34,348 bases of DNA from an uncultured Bacteroidota bacterium. GTDB taxonomy: Bacteria > Bacteroidota > Bacteroidia > AKYH767-A > OLB10. Location: the NCBI GenBank assembly GCA_903881665.1, contig CAIRUC010000055.1:1-34348 (forward strand). Reading direction: 5' to 3'. The stretch's first letter is position 1. Each line of letters starts with the position of its first letter. Of the stretch, positions 15,925 to 25,567 are shown one piece after another. Both the position numbers and the translations under genes were made by a program. The notes below the pieces were generated by a model. It saw only the letters and a program-made list of their open reading frames with translations. It did not search any database and was not told the origin of the DNA.

Positions 15925-18900
15925 TTGAAAAATTTCCGCTCATATTCTCTCCTTACGCTAGGTGTATTCTCGTTGTTTTCGCTCGTATGGGCAAGTAGTC
16001 CGGTGCACCTGCGTGCAGAGTTCTGTACTCTTGTCGCGCCTTTAGATTCTCCGATAACCAATGCCCCTGGGAATGTAATTCTTCCCTATCCATTCAAAGA
16101 TCGTTATGCAGATCCTTATAGCTCTCAAAATCACGAGAGCCCTATGTATTTGAATACTCCTTCTAACATTAAAACGACCATTGAATATGATCCTGATGAG
16201 CGTCAGTATGATATTAATGAGAAAATGGGTAATCAGTTTTTCAGAAGTCCTAGTTACATGACCTTTGAAGAGTTTAAAGAATCACAGTTTAACAATAGCA
16301 CGAAAGATTACTGGAAGAAAAAAGCAAATGAAGAAAGTATTACTCAACGTAAATCTGGATTTTCGCCTCGTTTGTATGTGGGTGGAGAAGGGTTCAATAG
16401 AATTTTCGGAGGAAACACAATTGATATTCGTCCACAAGGTTCTGCTTCTTTGAGTTTCGGATTAAATGTAAGTAAGTACGATAATCCTACATTGCCTGAG
16501 CGCCAACGAAAAAACACCACATTCGATTTCAAAGAGAAAATCCAAATGAATGTAATTGGTAATATTGGCGATAAGTTAAAGATTACAACTAATTATAATA
16601 CAGAAGCTAGTTTCGATTTCGAGAATCAAATTAAACTGGAATATACAGGATATGAAGATGAAATTATTCAGAAAATTGAAGCGGGTAATGTTGCATTGCC
16701 ATTAAATAGTCAGTTAATTCAGGGTAGTCAAAGTTTGTTTGGATTAAAAACGCAATTGAAGTTCGGCCGACTAACGGTGACGTCTATCCTATCTCAACAA
16801 AAAGGTAAGGCATCAAATATTGAAGTGAAAGGTGGAGCAACTACTACAAATTTCGATATTTCTGCAGATCAGTATGAAGCGAATAAACATTACTTCATTG
16901 GAAATTATTTCATGGATCATTATGACAATGCTTTAAAAGATCTTCCCTTCATTAACGCTACCGTTAATATTACTCGTATTGAAGTTTGGGTAACAAATAA
17001 AAATAACTCTACCGATAATACCCGTACCATTTTAGGGTTGGTGGATTTGGGAGAGTCGAATTTTTACAATGTTTCGGATCCAGGTTTAATTAATAATGCC
17101 GCACCATTTAATGATCCGTATCCTTCAGATTCAGCAAACAGTTTATACGCAAATCTCTTAACAAATTATCCTTCGCTAAGAGATGTGGGCTCTGTTCAGA
17201 ATACACTTTCGTCAGTGCCAAATTTAAGTTCATCGCGCGACTATGAAGTTGTGCAGAATGCACGTAAGCTGAATACAAATGAGTATACTTTCAATCCGCG
17301 ATTAGGATATGTTTCCTTAAATCAGTCGTTAAATAGCAATGAGGTATTAGGTGTGGCTTACGAATATACGGTAGGAAATAAAGTGTATCGTGTAGGTGAA
17401 TTAACAACATCAGGGGTTGAGCCTCCAAAGGTGTTGGTGATGAAATTATTGAAGGGTCGTGTAACAAACACCAAACTGCCTACATGGGATTTGATGATGA
17501 AAAACATCTATGCATTAGGTGGATTTCAAATTGATAAAAAAGATTTCAAATTAGATGTGCTTTACTACGTTGATACAATTGGGAATCGTATTAACTACTT
17601 ACCTGTTGGAACTAACGAGCCGAATGTTTATGCACGTCCTTTGAATCGTTTCTTTAGCTTAGATAAATTAAATAGCAATAACGATCCTCGTCCTGATGGG
17701 GAATATGATTTCATTGAAGGCGTTACCATCAATAGCAATAGCGGTCGAATTATATTTCCTGTTCGTGAACCATTTAGTGATTTCCTAAGGAGTCAATTTG
17801 CAAGTCAAACAAATGCTGACGTGTATGCATATGACGTTTTATATGATTCAACAAAAACAGTGGCATTACAACAGCCCGAAAAAAATAAATTTAGTTTAAA
17901 GGGAAGTTATTCAAGTAAATTTGGTTCTGATATTCCATTGAATCAAATGAATATTCCAGAAGGTTCGGTGAAAGTTACAGCTGGTGGAATTCCTTTAACA
18001 GAGAATGTAGATTATACTGTTGATTATAATTTAGGTCGTGTAAAAATCATTAATCAAAGTATTCTGAATTCAGGAACAGCAATCAATATTTCACTTGAGA
18101 GTAATTCGCTTTTCAGTATTCAATCGAAAACATTATTTGGGTCACGCTTCGACTATGTGGTAAATAAAGATTTCGTGTTGGGTGGTACTATTATGCGCCT
18201 TAATGAACGTCCAATTACACAGAAAGTAAACTTCGGTGATGAGCCTATTGCAAATACGATGTGGGGTGTTGATGGTACTTGGAAGAAAGAATCACGTTGG
18301 TTAACTAAAATGATTGATAAGTTACCTGGAATTTCAACCAAAGCACCTTCTAACATTATAGTGAGTGGTGAGTTTGCAAATTTGATTCCTGGAAATAGTA
18401 AAGCAATTGGCAAAAATGGTACCGCTTATATCGACGATTTTGAAGGCAGTCAAACTACGATTGATTTGAAATCGAACGTAGGTGCATGGACGTTAGCATC
18501 AACTCCGCAAAGTCGATTTGCTGAAGGAAAAATTGATTCAATTTCTAGAGCATATGGCTTTAATCGTGCAAAATTCTCTTGGTATATTATTGATCCTTTG
18601 TTCTATCGTAACCAGTCGGGAGTAACACCGTCGCATATTTCTTCTAACGATATATCGAATAACTTAGTACGTCAAATTCCGGAGAAAGAAATTTTCCCGA
18701 ACAAAGAAGCGCCGCAAGGTCAAACGGTAATTCTTCCTGTAATGAATATGTCGTTCTATCCGGAAGAAAGAGGGCCTTATAACTATGATATATCACCAAC
18801 ACTTTATTCCTCAGGTGTGGCTGCTGATGGTAAATTAAAGAATCCATCATCTCGATGGGGAGGTGTTATGCGTCGAATTGAATCAACCGATTTCGATGCA

Positions 18901-21900
18901 GCAAACATTGAGTTCATTCAGTTTTGGATGATGGATCCATTTAATAGCAATAGTCAAAATGTGAATGGGGGAGAGCTTTATTTCGATTTAGGAAATATTA
19001 GCGAAGACATCTTGAAGGATGGTAAGTTGGAATATGAAAACGGATTGCCTGCTACTGGTGATACATCATTGGCAAATAAAACGGTATGGGGTTTCACTCC
19101 TAAAACGCAGCCTCCAATTATTTATGCGTTCGATAATAATCCGGATGCTCGCCAATACCAAGACGTTGGTTTAGATGGAGTACGAAATGGCCTAGAGCAA
19201 GCGGTCTTCCAAGATTACCTTTCGCAATTATCGACTCAGGTTTCTCAAGTCGCATATCAATCGGCATTAAATGATCCTTCATCCGATAACTATCATTATT
19301 ACCGTGGAACAGATTATGATAATTCTCAAAAGAGCATCCTTGATCGCTATAAGGAATATAGCAATCCCGATGGAAACTCCCCAACAGAAAATCAGAGTAC
19401 AGAATCGTATTCAACTTCAGCAACAACTATTCCCGATGTAGAAGATGTAAATAAAGATTTTAATCAAGAAGCATCAGAGCAATTCTATGAATACCATGTT
19501 CCAATTCATCAAGGTGAATTAGAAGTAGGAAGAAACTTTATTGTAGATAAAATTACGCGTAATGTGGCATTGCCCAATGGTAGTACAACAACGGTGACTT
19601 GGTATCAGTTCAAAGTTCCTATACGTGATATTCAAACGAATCCAAATATTACAAAGTATGGTGATATTGAAGGCTTCAATACAATTAGTTTCATTAGAAC
19701 TTTTATGACAGGTTTTAGTGAGCCAATGACATTGCGTTTCGCTAAACTTGAATTCCTTCGTGGTGAGTGGAGGAAGTATGCTTACGACTTGCATTCTGCT
19801 GGAGAAATCATTCCTGGTGATCCTAATTCAGGAACATTTGATATTGCGGCTGTAAGTATTGAAGAAAATGGAAATAGAACTCCAGTCCCTTATGTTATTC
19901 CTCCGGGAATTGAGCAAGAAACGAATATCGGCTCAACCACCTTACAGCGATTAAATGAGCAATCATTATCATTGAAAGTTTGTGATCTTGAAGATGGAGA
20001 TGCACGTGCGGCATTTAAAAATCTAGAACTTGATCTACGTTCATACAAGAAAGTGAAGATGTTTATCCATGCTGAATCTTCTGGCGTTGCTGATGATTTA
20101 AAAGATAATGATTTATCGGTTTTTGTTCGTGTTGGTAACGACTTTACCGAAAACTATTATGAATATGAAGTGCCATTAAAAATCACGAAGTGGGGAGCAA
20201 CAGACGCTTACTCGATTTGGCCTGAGTCGAATAATCTAGAGTTAGATCTCGACAAATTTGTTAATTTAAAACTGGCAAGAAATACGGCAATCGAAAACTC
20301 TAGTGGCTCAGTTAATATTACCAACCTTTATACTACCACCGATGACGATGGAAAGAACCATATCTCAATAAAAGGAAATCCTTCGTTGAGCAGTGTGCGT
20401 ACCATTATGATTGGAATTCGAAATCCGAAACGTGATCCGTTGAATCCTAACGGTGATGATGGCGTGTCTAAATGCGGCGAAATTTGGGTAAACGAATTAC
20501 GCTTAACCGACTTCGATAAAAAAGGAGGATGGGCCGCAACGGGTCGTGTAACTACTAAACTCGCTGATATCGGAAATGTGGCTGTTACAGGAACGCATAA
20601 GTCAGTTGGTTTCGGAAGCATTGAACAAAAAGTTAGCGAGAGACGAAGAAGCGATGAAACATCGTTCAATGTAACATCCTCATTATATCTTGGAAAATTC
20701 CTTCCAGAAAAAGCAGCATTAGATATTCCGCTATATGTAAATTACGGAACTATTGTGAATAATCCACAGTATGATCCATTAGATCAAGATGTGCCGTTTG
20801 GCGATGCATTAGCCAACGCTCAAACGAAGGCGGATAAAAACGAGTTGAAAAAAAGGTCTCAGGATTACACGCGTAATAAGAGTATAAATTTTACGAATGT
20901 GAAAAAGAATCGTGTAGGTAATGCGAAAGCACATATTTATGATATCGAGAATTTTAATTTCACATATGGCTATGATGAAATATTTCATCGCGATATTAAT
21001 ATTGAATACGATGTAACTAAAACGCACAAAGGAGCAATTGGGTATAATTTTAATACAACGCCAAAATATTTTACGCCGTTAGCTAAAAGTACTGCAATGA
21101 AGTCGAAGTACTTAAGGTTAATTAAGGATGTAAATATTAATTTAGTTCCAACTAGTTTGAATTTCAGAATGGATGTTCAAAGAATGTATGGCGAAAAATT
21201 GTATCGTAATAATACAGGGTATTCAGATATTGTGCGTGACACCTTCTTTAATAAGAACTTTGATATGCGTCGCGTGTATGATTTGAAATATGATATTACA
21301 AAATCAATTAAGATCGATTTTAATGCAAATAATTATGGTATAATTGATGAGCCTGAAGGGAAAATCGATAATCAAGGAGAGCGTGATTCTATTAAAAGTA
21401 ATATTTGGGGTAAGAATTATTTATTAGGAAGAAATAAACAATATACACACGCAGGTAATGTTAGTTATCAGGTGCCTTTAAATAAACTCCCTCTTACTGA
21501 TTGGATTTCATTGAATGTAAAGTATGGATTTAATTATAATTGGCAGGCCGGTCAGTTCTTGCAAAACACAACAACAAGTGCATTTGGTACAGATCCTCGT
21601 ACCGGAAATACAATACAAAATTCAAACACGAAGCAGCTAAATGGTAATTTTGTTTTAACAACTTTGTACAATAAAATTCCATTTTTAAAACGAATTAATT
21701 CTCCTAAACCAGCTCGTCAGCCAAAAGCAAAAATTACTCCTAAACCTGAGCCAACTAAAGCGGCGAATGATACTACTGGAGGAAAGAAACCTGTTGTGCC
21801 TAAAATAAAACAACCGAATACAATTTCTGATGGAGTACGATTTGTAGGAAAGATGATAATGGGAGTGAAAAATATCGGATTTACCTACAGTGAAACAAAT

Positions 21901-23208
21901 GGTACAGTATTGCCAGGATACATGAATTATTCTCAAGCATTCGGTCAGGATTTAGACAATAATTCGCCTGGATTAGGATTCGCTTTTGGTAGCCAAAAAG
22001 ATGTTAGAGAAAAAGCTGTGCGTGATAATTGGTTAACAACAGATACTAGTTTGAATTCATCGTATGCACGAACCTACAATCAAAATTTTTCGGGTAGAAG
22101 TACTATTGAGCCTTTCGATGGAATGAAAATTGAATTGAATATTTCTCGTCAGTTTACTAAAAATAATTCAGAATATTTTCGTTGGAATGGCTCACGGTTC
22201 GAGTCGCAAAGTGTAACTGAAACAGGGAATTTTAGTATTTCAACGATTTCATTGAATACTGCATTTGTTAAAGATGATAAGTCTACATATACAAATGCAG
22301 TTTTTGAAACGTTCTCTAATAATAGAAAAATTATCTCAGAACGTTTAGCGCTCGATAATCCTAATTCAGTTGGATTTGCCGCTGCCGATACTTTCGGAGT
22401 TGTTTATAACGATGGATATACGGGAACACAACAAGAGGTGTTAACAATGGCATTCCTCTCTGCTTATACAGGCAAGTCGGCGAATACAGTTAAACTGAAT
22501 CCGTTTACAAAAATGCCTCTGCCTAACTGGAGAATTACCTATGACGGATTAAGTAAGTTGCCTTTGTTTAAGCAGTTGTTTAATACTGTTAGCTTAACAC
22601 ATAGTTATCGTTCTACATATAGCGTGAATACGTTCAATCGTAATCTGAATTATGTCGAATCAAAATATCAGATTGCAAGAGATCAGAGCGGAAACTTTAT
22701 TCCTGCACGTGAATTCGGACAGATTTCAATCTCCGAGCAGTTTGCTCCTTTAATTGGAGTAGATGTTACTTGGAAAAATAATATTCAAACTAGAGTTGAA
22801 TTTAAACGCGATCGAAATGTATCGTTAACTTTTGCTGGAGTTCAGGTTACTGAGGTAAAAGGAAATGAAATTACTTTCGGTTTTGGATATCGATTGCCTA
22901 AGTTTACGCTCCCATTTGGATTAGGAGGAACTAAAGCAAGAACATCGGGTAATAGTTTGAATTTAACTGCTGACTTTAGCGCGAGGAAAAATGTAACAAT
23001 TATCAGAAGATTACTCGAAGGCGTAAATCAACCAACTGCTGGATTGAATGTTTATTCGATTAAAGGAGCAGCAGATTACGCAGTTAGTGAGCGACTCAAC
23101 GTGCGTTTATTCTACGAGCAAACAATTAATACTCCGGTAATCTCAACTTCATATCCTACTTCAAATATTAATACAGGAGTAGAAATTAGGTTCTCTTTAT
23201 CGCAATAA
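15925..23208 (+). CDS. sprA: SprA (Sov), outer-membrane translocon channel of the type IX secretion system
   Basis: A 2427-residue giant beta-barrel protein, the channel through which T9SS cargo (including the products at 10511 and 13674) crosses the outer membrane. The start is a TTG at 15925: an in-frame TAG lies at 15916-15918, the next in-frame ATG is about residue 74, and a signal peptide (KNFRSYSLLTLGVFSLFSLVWASS) begins right at the TTG. The protein shows the family's long repeats of amphipathic strands, the duplicated SprA N-terminal-type segments, a FEGSQTTIDL region near residue 840 and a final barrel strand ending VEIRFSLSQ. The length is as expected for SprA. A Lys/Pro-rich low-complexity segment sits near residues 1925-1967. 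gcvH follows 47 bases downstream, and the ruvA-sprA-gcvH order is one I know from other Bacteroidota. Confidence 0.96.
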   Translation: MKNFRSYSLLTLGVFSLFSLVWASSPVHLRAEFCTLVAPLDSPITNAPGNVILPYPFKDRYADPYSSQNHESPMYLNTPSNIKTTIEYDPDERQYDINEKMGNQFFRSPSYMTFEEFKESQFNNSTKDYWKKKANEESITQRKSGFSPRLYVGGEGFNRIFGGNTIDIRPQGSASLSFGLNVSKYDNPTLPERQRKNTTFDFKEKIQMNVIGNIGDKLKITTNYNTEASFDFENQIKLEYTGYEDEIIQKIEAGNVALPLNSQLIQGSQSLFGLKTQLKFGRLTVTSILSQQKGKASNIEVKGGATTTNFDISADQYEANKHYFIGNYFMDHYDNALKDLPFINATVNITRIEVWVTNKNNSTDNTRTILGLVDLGESNFYNVSDPGLINNAAPFNDPYPSDSANSLYANLLTNYPSLRDVGSVQNTLSSVPNLSSSRDYEVVQNARKLNTNEYTFNPRLGYVSLNQSLNSNEVLGVAYEYTVGNKVYRVGELTTSGVEPPKVLVMKLLKGRVTNTKLPTWDLMMKNIYALGGFQIDKKDFKLDVLYYVDTIGNRINYLPVGTNEPNVYARPLNRFFSLDKLNSNNDPRPDGEYDFIEGVTINSNSGRIIFPVREPFSDFLRSQFASQTNADVYAYDVLYDSTKTVALQQPEKNKFSLKGSYSSKFGSDIPLNQMNIPEGSVKVTAGGIPLTENVDYTVDYNLGRVKIINQSILNSGTAINISLESNSLFSIQSKTLFGSRFDYVVNKDFVLGGTIMRLNERPITQKVNFGDEPIANTMWGVDGTWKKESRWLTKMIDKLPGISTKAPSNIIVSGEFANLIPGNSKAIGKNGTAYIDDFEGSQTTIDLKSNVGAWTLASTPQSRFAEGKIDSISRAYGFNRAKFSWYIIDPLFYRNQSGVTPSHISSNDISNNLVRQIPEKEIFPNKEAPQGQTVILPVMNMSFYPEERGPYNYDISPTLYSSGVAADGKLKNPSSRWGGVMRRIESTDFDAANIEFIQFWMMDPFNSNSQNVNGGELYFDLGNISEDILKDGKLEYENGLPATGDTSLANKTVWGFTPKTQPPIIYAFDNNPDARQYQDVGLDGVRNGLEQAVFQDYLSQLSTQVSQVAYQSALNDPSSDNYHYYRGTDYDNSQKSILDRYKEYSNPDGNSPTENQSTESYSTSATTIPDVEDVNKDFNQEASEQFYEYHVPIHQGELEVGRNFIVDKITRNVALPNGSTTTVTWYQFKVPIRDIQTNPNITKYGDIEGFNTISFIRTFMTGFSEPMTLRFAKLEFLRGEWRKYAYDLHSAGEIIPGDPNSGTFDIAAVSIEENGNRTPVPYVIPPGIEQETNIGSTTLQRLNEQSLSLKVCDLEDGDARAAFKNLELDLRSYKKVKMFIHAESSGVADDLKDNDLSVFVRVGNDFTENYYEYEVPLKITKWGATDAYSIWPESNNLELDLDKFVNLKLARNTAIENSSGSVNITNLYTTTDDDGKNHISIKGNPSLSSVRTIMIGIRNPKRDPLNPNGDDGVSKCGEIWVNELRLTDFDKKGGWAATGRVTTKLADIGNVAVTGTHKSVGFGSIEQKVSERRRSDETSFNVTSSLYLGKFLPEKAALDIPLYVNYGTIVNNPQYDPLDQDVPFGDALANAQTKADKNELKKRSQDYTRNKSINFTNVKKNRVGNAKAHIYDIENFNFTYGYDEIFHRDINIEYDVTKTHKGAIGYNFNTTPKYFTPLAKSTAMKSKYLRLIKDVNINLVPTSLNFRMDVQRMYGEKLYRNNTGYSDIVRDTFFNKNFDMRRVYDLKYDITKSIKIDFNANNYGIIDEPEGKIDNQGERDSIKSNIWGKNYLLGRNKQYTHAGNVSYQVPLNKLPLTDWISLNVKYGFNYNWQAGQFLQNTTTSAFGTDPRTGNTIQNSNTKQLNGNFVLTTLYNKIPFLKRINSPKPARQPKAKITPKPEPTKAANDTTGGKKPVVPKIKQPNTISDGVRFVGKMIMGVKNIGFTYSETNGTVLPGYMNYSQAFGQDLDNNSPGLGFAFGSQKDVREKAVRDNWLTTDTSLNSSYARTYNQNFSGRSTIEPFDGMKIELNISRQFTKNNSEYFRWNGSRFESQSVTETGNFSISTISLNTAFVKDDKSTYTNAVFETFSNNRKIISERLALDNPNSVGFAAADTFGVVYNDGYTGTQQEVLTMAFLSAYTGKSANTVKLNPFTKMPLPNWRITYDGLSKLPLFKQLFNTVSLTHSYRSTYSVNTFNRNLNYVESKYQIARDQSGNFIPAREFGQISISEQFAPLIGVDVTWKNNIQTRVEFKRDRNVSLTFAGVQVTEVKGNEITFGFGYRLPKFTLPFGLGGTKARTSGNSLNLTADFSARKNVTIIRRLLEGVNQPTAGLNVYSIKGAADYAVSERLNVRLFYEQTINTPVISTSYPTSNINTGVEIRFSLSQ

Positions 23209-23212
23209 TCTA

Positions 23213-23220
23213 TAAATTTG
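23213..23220 (+). promoter_or_regulatory. -7 box for gcvH
   Basis: TAAATTTG matches TAnnTTTG and begins 5 bases after the sprA stop codon. It would allow gcvH-vanZ to be transcribed independently of the 7.3-kb sprA, with a leader of about 32 bases. Confidence 0.45.
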
Positions 23221-23255
23221 TAACGAAATTGAAAAAACCGTAACCCCGGAACAAA

Positions 23256-23636
23256 ATGAATATACCCGCAGAATTAAAGTACACCAAAGACCACGAATGG
23301 GTTCGTGTAGAAGGTGATGTAGCAACAATCGGTATTACTGACTTCGCTCAAGGTGAGCTAGGTGATATCGTTTATGTTGAAATCGAAACAATTGGAGATA
23401 CTGTAGAAAAAGAAGCTGTTTTCGGAACAGTTGAGGCGGTGAAAACTGTTTCAGATTTGTTTATGCCGTTAACTGGCGAAGTAATGGAATTGAATTCGCG
23501 TCTTGAAGGTGAACCTGAATTAGTAAATACAGATCCTTATGGTGACGGATGGATGGTTAAAGTGAAAATCGCTGACGCATCTCAAGTGGCCGATTTATTA
23601 GAAGCTTCTGCTTACAGTTCATTGATTGGAGCTTAA
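23256..23636 (+). CDS. gcvH: Glycine cleavage system H protein
   Basis: A 126-residue lipoyl-carrier protein that shuttles the aminomethyl group between the P, T and L proteins of glycine cleavage. It has the typical N-terminus [33 protein letters not shown], and the lipoyl-lysine hairpin [11 protein letters not shown] with K63 as the modified residue, followed by GEVMELN and DPYGDGWM. It is complete and of normal length. No other glycine-cleavage gene is nearby, which is usual for Bacteroidota, where gcvH travels with sprA. A VanZ-like gene follows 10 bases later, probably co-transcribed. Confidence 0.97.
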   Translation: MNIPAELKYTKDHEWVRVEGDVATIGITDFAQGELGDIVYVEIETIGDTVEKEAVFGTVEAVKTVSDLFMPLTGEVMELNSRLEGEPELVNTDPYGDGWMVKVKIADASQVADLLEASAYSSLIGA

Positions 23637-23646
23637 TCTCTATTAG

Positions 23647-24027
23647 ATGTTTATAAAGAATAATTGGCCTGGCATTAGTTGGGCCATTATTATATTTGTG
23701 CTAAGCAGTATTAAGCCTCCTGCCATTTATTTTCCGGATTTGTTCGATTTGTTTACTCCAGATAAAGTGGCGCATTTTATTGTTTATGCAATTCTTGTTT
23801 TTTTGTTGGCGCTAGGGTTTGTGAAAACGCCAGGTATATTGTCGAGAAATCATTTTTTATTCTCCGTATTAATTGCCGCAACATATGGTGGATTAATTGA
23901 ATTGTATCAAGGGTATTTCCTAGCGGATAGAGTAGGCGATTGGGTCGATTGTCTCGCAAATTGTATTGGCTGCGCAATAGGTTGGATTATCGCTCGATTA
24001 TTCTTTACTCGCCATTCCTTAAAATGA
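23647..24027 (+). CDS. VanZ-like family membrane protein
   Basis: A 126-residue integral membrane protein with four predicted spans: WAIIIFVLSSI near 12-22, HFIVYAILVFLLALGF near 43-58, LFSVLIAATYGGLIELYQ near 69-86, and CLANCIGCAIGWIIARLFF near 102-120. The LSS-I-PP, DKVAHFIVY and IELYQ...DRVGDWVDCLANCIG motifs are those of the VanZ-like family. Distant relatives confer teicoplanin resistance, but the role of this widespread short form is unknown and no resistance should be inferred. It follows gcvH by 10 bases. Confidence 0.85.
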   Translation: MFIKNNWPGISWAIIIFVLSSIKPPAIYFPDLFDLFTPDKVAHFIVYAILVFLLALGFVKTPGILSRNHFLFSVLIAATYGGLIELYQGYFLADRVGDWVDCLANCIGCAIGWIIARLFFTRHSLK

Positions 24028-24069
24028 TAATGATAAAGGCAATTAAATAGCAGTTGTTTGCTTTTGTTG

Positions 24070-25026
24070 TCAGTGTGTATGAATTACTTTTTTACAACGT
24101 TCAGAAATTACTTTGCCAAATCCATACCCAATTCCAATGGCTAATGGATAATCCCCCGCCCAATGAACTCCATTGTTTACCATCGAAAAGGCCACCAGAC
24201 CTGCTAATGCGTAGCCTACAGGCCTAATCCATTTTTTTTCTGGATAATTCTCTGCTAAAATGGTGACTGCACAAATTACGGTAGCTAAATGTCCTGATGG
24301 AAATGCATCATAAATCGGTGTGTTTTTTTGATAATCATTGAAGGATGGAAATGGCTCCCATTTTCCTCCTTCTTGAGTTGATCTAATAGGCGTTTCTCTT
24401 CCTGTAATTCTCTTTACAACTTGAGTTGCAATGCCCATTGAGATAAATGCTTCTGTTAATTGACTGGCAGTGCTTACTGATCTCATATCATGATGACGAG
24501 CTCCGTAATAGAGTAAACCACCTCCCAATAATAGTGCAGGGTATCCTTGCCCTAGCGTGTAAAAAACGGTGTTGATGTTTTGAGGTACACTGATAATACT
24601 AACTTTATGTCCTTTAATCTTTGGGGCAAAAACGTCATTATAACTACTACTTCTTGCTAAGTGAATGTCGTCGCAAAATCGTTGCGTCCCATTGGTAATA
24701 TTTTGATCGTTGTCGATAAGTACCCCAGAGGTAAACGCAATAATGGCAAGGTAGGGCCAACTTTTACCTTTAACCGAATATTTGCAAAATTCCCACATGT
24801 CATGTGGAACTTTTAATCCAAAATCTAGTAGTCTCGGTTTGCTATAAACTAATTTTTCGCTATAACTTATTTGATATTCCGTTTTCCAACTAGAAATCAT
24901 AGAATCACTTTTTATAACCACCGAGGTGGTGACACAACTGTCTTTTGTTTCAGTGCCTCCAAATGTGTTGCTAACAGTTAAAAAACACAACAATATTATT
25001 GCATTTACAGATATTGTTTTCTTCAT
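24070..25026 (-). CDS. Exported PAP2-superfamily protein with altered catalytic motifs
   Basis: A 318-residue protein with a signal peptide (about 1-23) and several membrane-associated hydrophobic stretches in the C-terminal half. The PAP2 core has motif 1 around K205 (KRITGRETP), motif 2 PSGH at 243-246 and motif 3 with H288 and D292 (GVHWAGD). PAP2 enzymes remove phosphate from lipid pyrophosphates or phosphatidates. Compared with the canonical K-x6-R-P and S-R-x5-H-x3-D patterns, the motif 1 Arg is T212 and the motif 3 Arg is M282, while the catalytic His residues and Asp are kept. I recall a Bacteroidota subgroup with similar changes, so this may be a subfamily trait rather than decay. 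It converges on the VanZ-like gene, 42 bases away. Confidence 0.85.
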   Translation of the reverse strand: MKKTISVNAIILLCFLTVSNTFGGTETKDSCVTTSVVIKSDSMISSWKTEYQISYSEKLVYSKPRLLDFGLKVPHDMWEFCKYSVKGKSWPYLAIIAFTSGVLIDNDQNITNGTQRFCDDIHLARSSSYNDVFAPKIKGHKVSIISVPQNINTVFYTLGQGYPALLLGGGLLYYGARHHDMRSVSTASQLTEAFISMGIATQVVKRITGRETPIRSTQEGGKWEPFPSFNDYQKNTPIYDAFPSGHLATVICAVTILAENYPEKKWIRPVGYALAGLVAFSMVNNGVHWAGDYPLAIGIGYGFGKVISERCKKVIHTH

Positions 25027-25567
25027 GAAGGAATGGGGCTATTTGTATGCGAAATAAACGCATTTTCCCCAATAAAAAAAGGAGTATTAGAAATGTAGGG
25101 CATTACTTCATCCAGGGCCGACGTTCAGGGCTGATGGTGTGTGGTAATTTGAGGGGAATTTAATATTCCTTTTATTATTTTAAAATTTAATGTTATTTCT
25201 TACTTTATGTACTGTTGTTGCGATATGACGTTTGATTCTATTTTTGCAGATTGCACATTCATTAAATATGATATTAGTCATTTGTTGTAGGTGTATAATT
25301 TATCTAATTAAAGGCTCTATTAATTAAAATTATTTTGCTTTAAAGCACATTTAAAAAAAAATTATATTTTTAAATGATATGATAAACGTCAATTAAACAT
25401 CAAATTAGTATCAGCGATTTAGGTGCTGTTTAGCAAGGTGTTTCATTGACTCTGACTAATTAGTTTGATATATTTGTTGTCTCGTGTAATGACAGTTGAC
25501 AAGTGCTGTATTTGTCTGTTTGTAAAAAGGCATCGTTTGACTAATATCATTTACATGAATTGGTGTT
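25027..25567. other. AT-rich regulatory region upstream of the cytochrome locus
   Basis: About 540 bases without a supported gene. It separates the PAP2 gene (minus) from the NHL/cytochrome series (plus). It holds a well-formed promoter at 25446-25476 and an 88-base leader. An 8-base element TGACGTTT (25226-25233) recurs in inverted orientation as AAACGTCA (25384-25391). A weak nested hairpin (ATGCG/CGCAT, 25047-25063) lies just upstream of the PAP2 start. No perfect FNR-type TTGA-N6-TCAA palindrome was found; the nearest, TTGA-N6-CTAA at 25446-25459, overlaps the -33 box. Confidence 0.5.
25446..25476 (+). promoter_or_regulatory. Promoter of the NHL/multiheme-cytochrome operon
   Basis: TTG (25446-25448), a 20-base spacer and TATATTTG (25469-25476) form an exact Bacteroidota-type promoter. 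Transcription should start near 25480, leaving about 88 bases before the ATG at 25568. It is the best-formed promoter in the window. Confidence 0.65.

Noticed and set aside
19118..21936. Multiple minus-strand frames inside sprA
   Set aside because: All lie within the intact 2427-codon sprA frame and show no family motif.
23647..24027. Glycopeptide-resistance gene
   Set aside because: The short VanZ-like family is widespread and mostly unrelated to resistance; there is no van cluster here.
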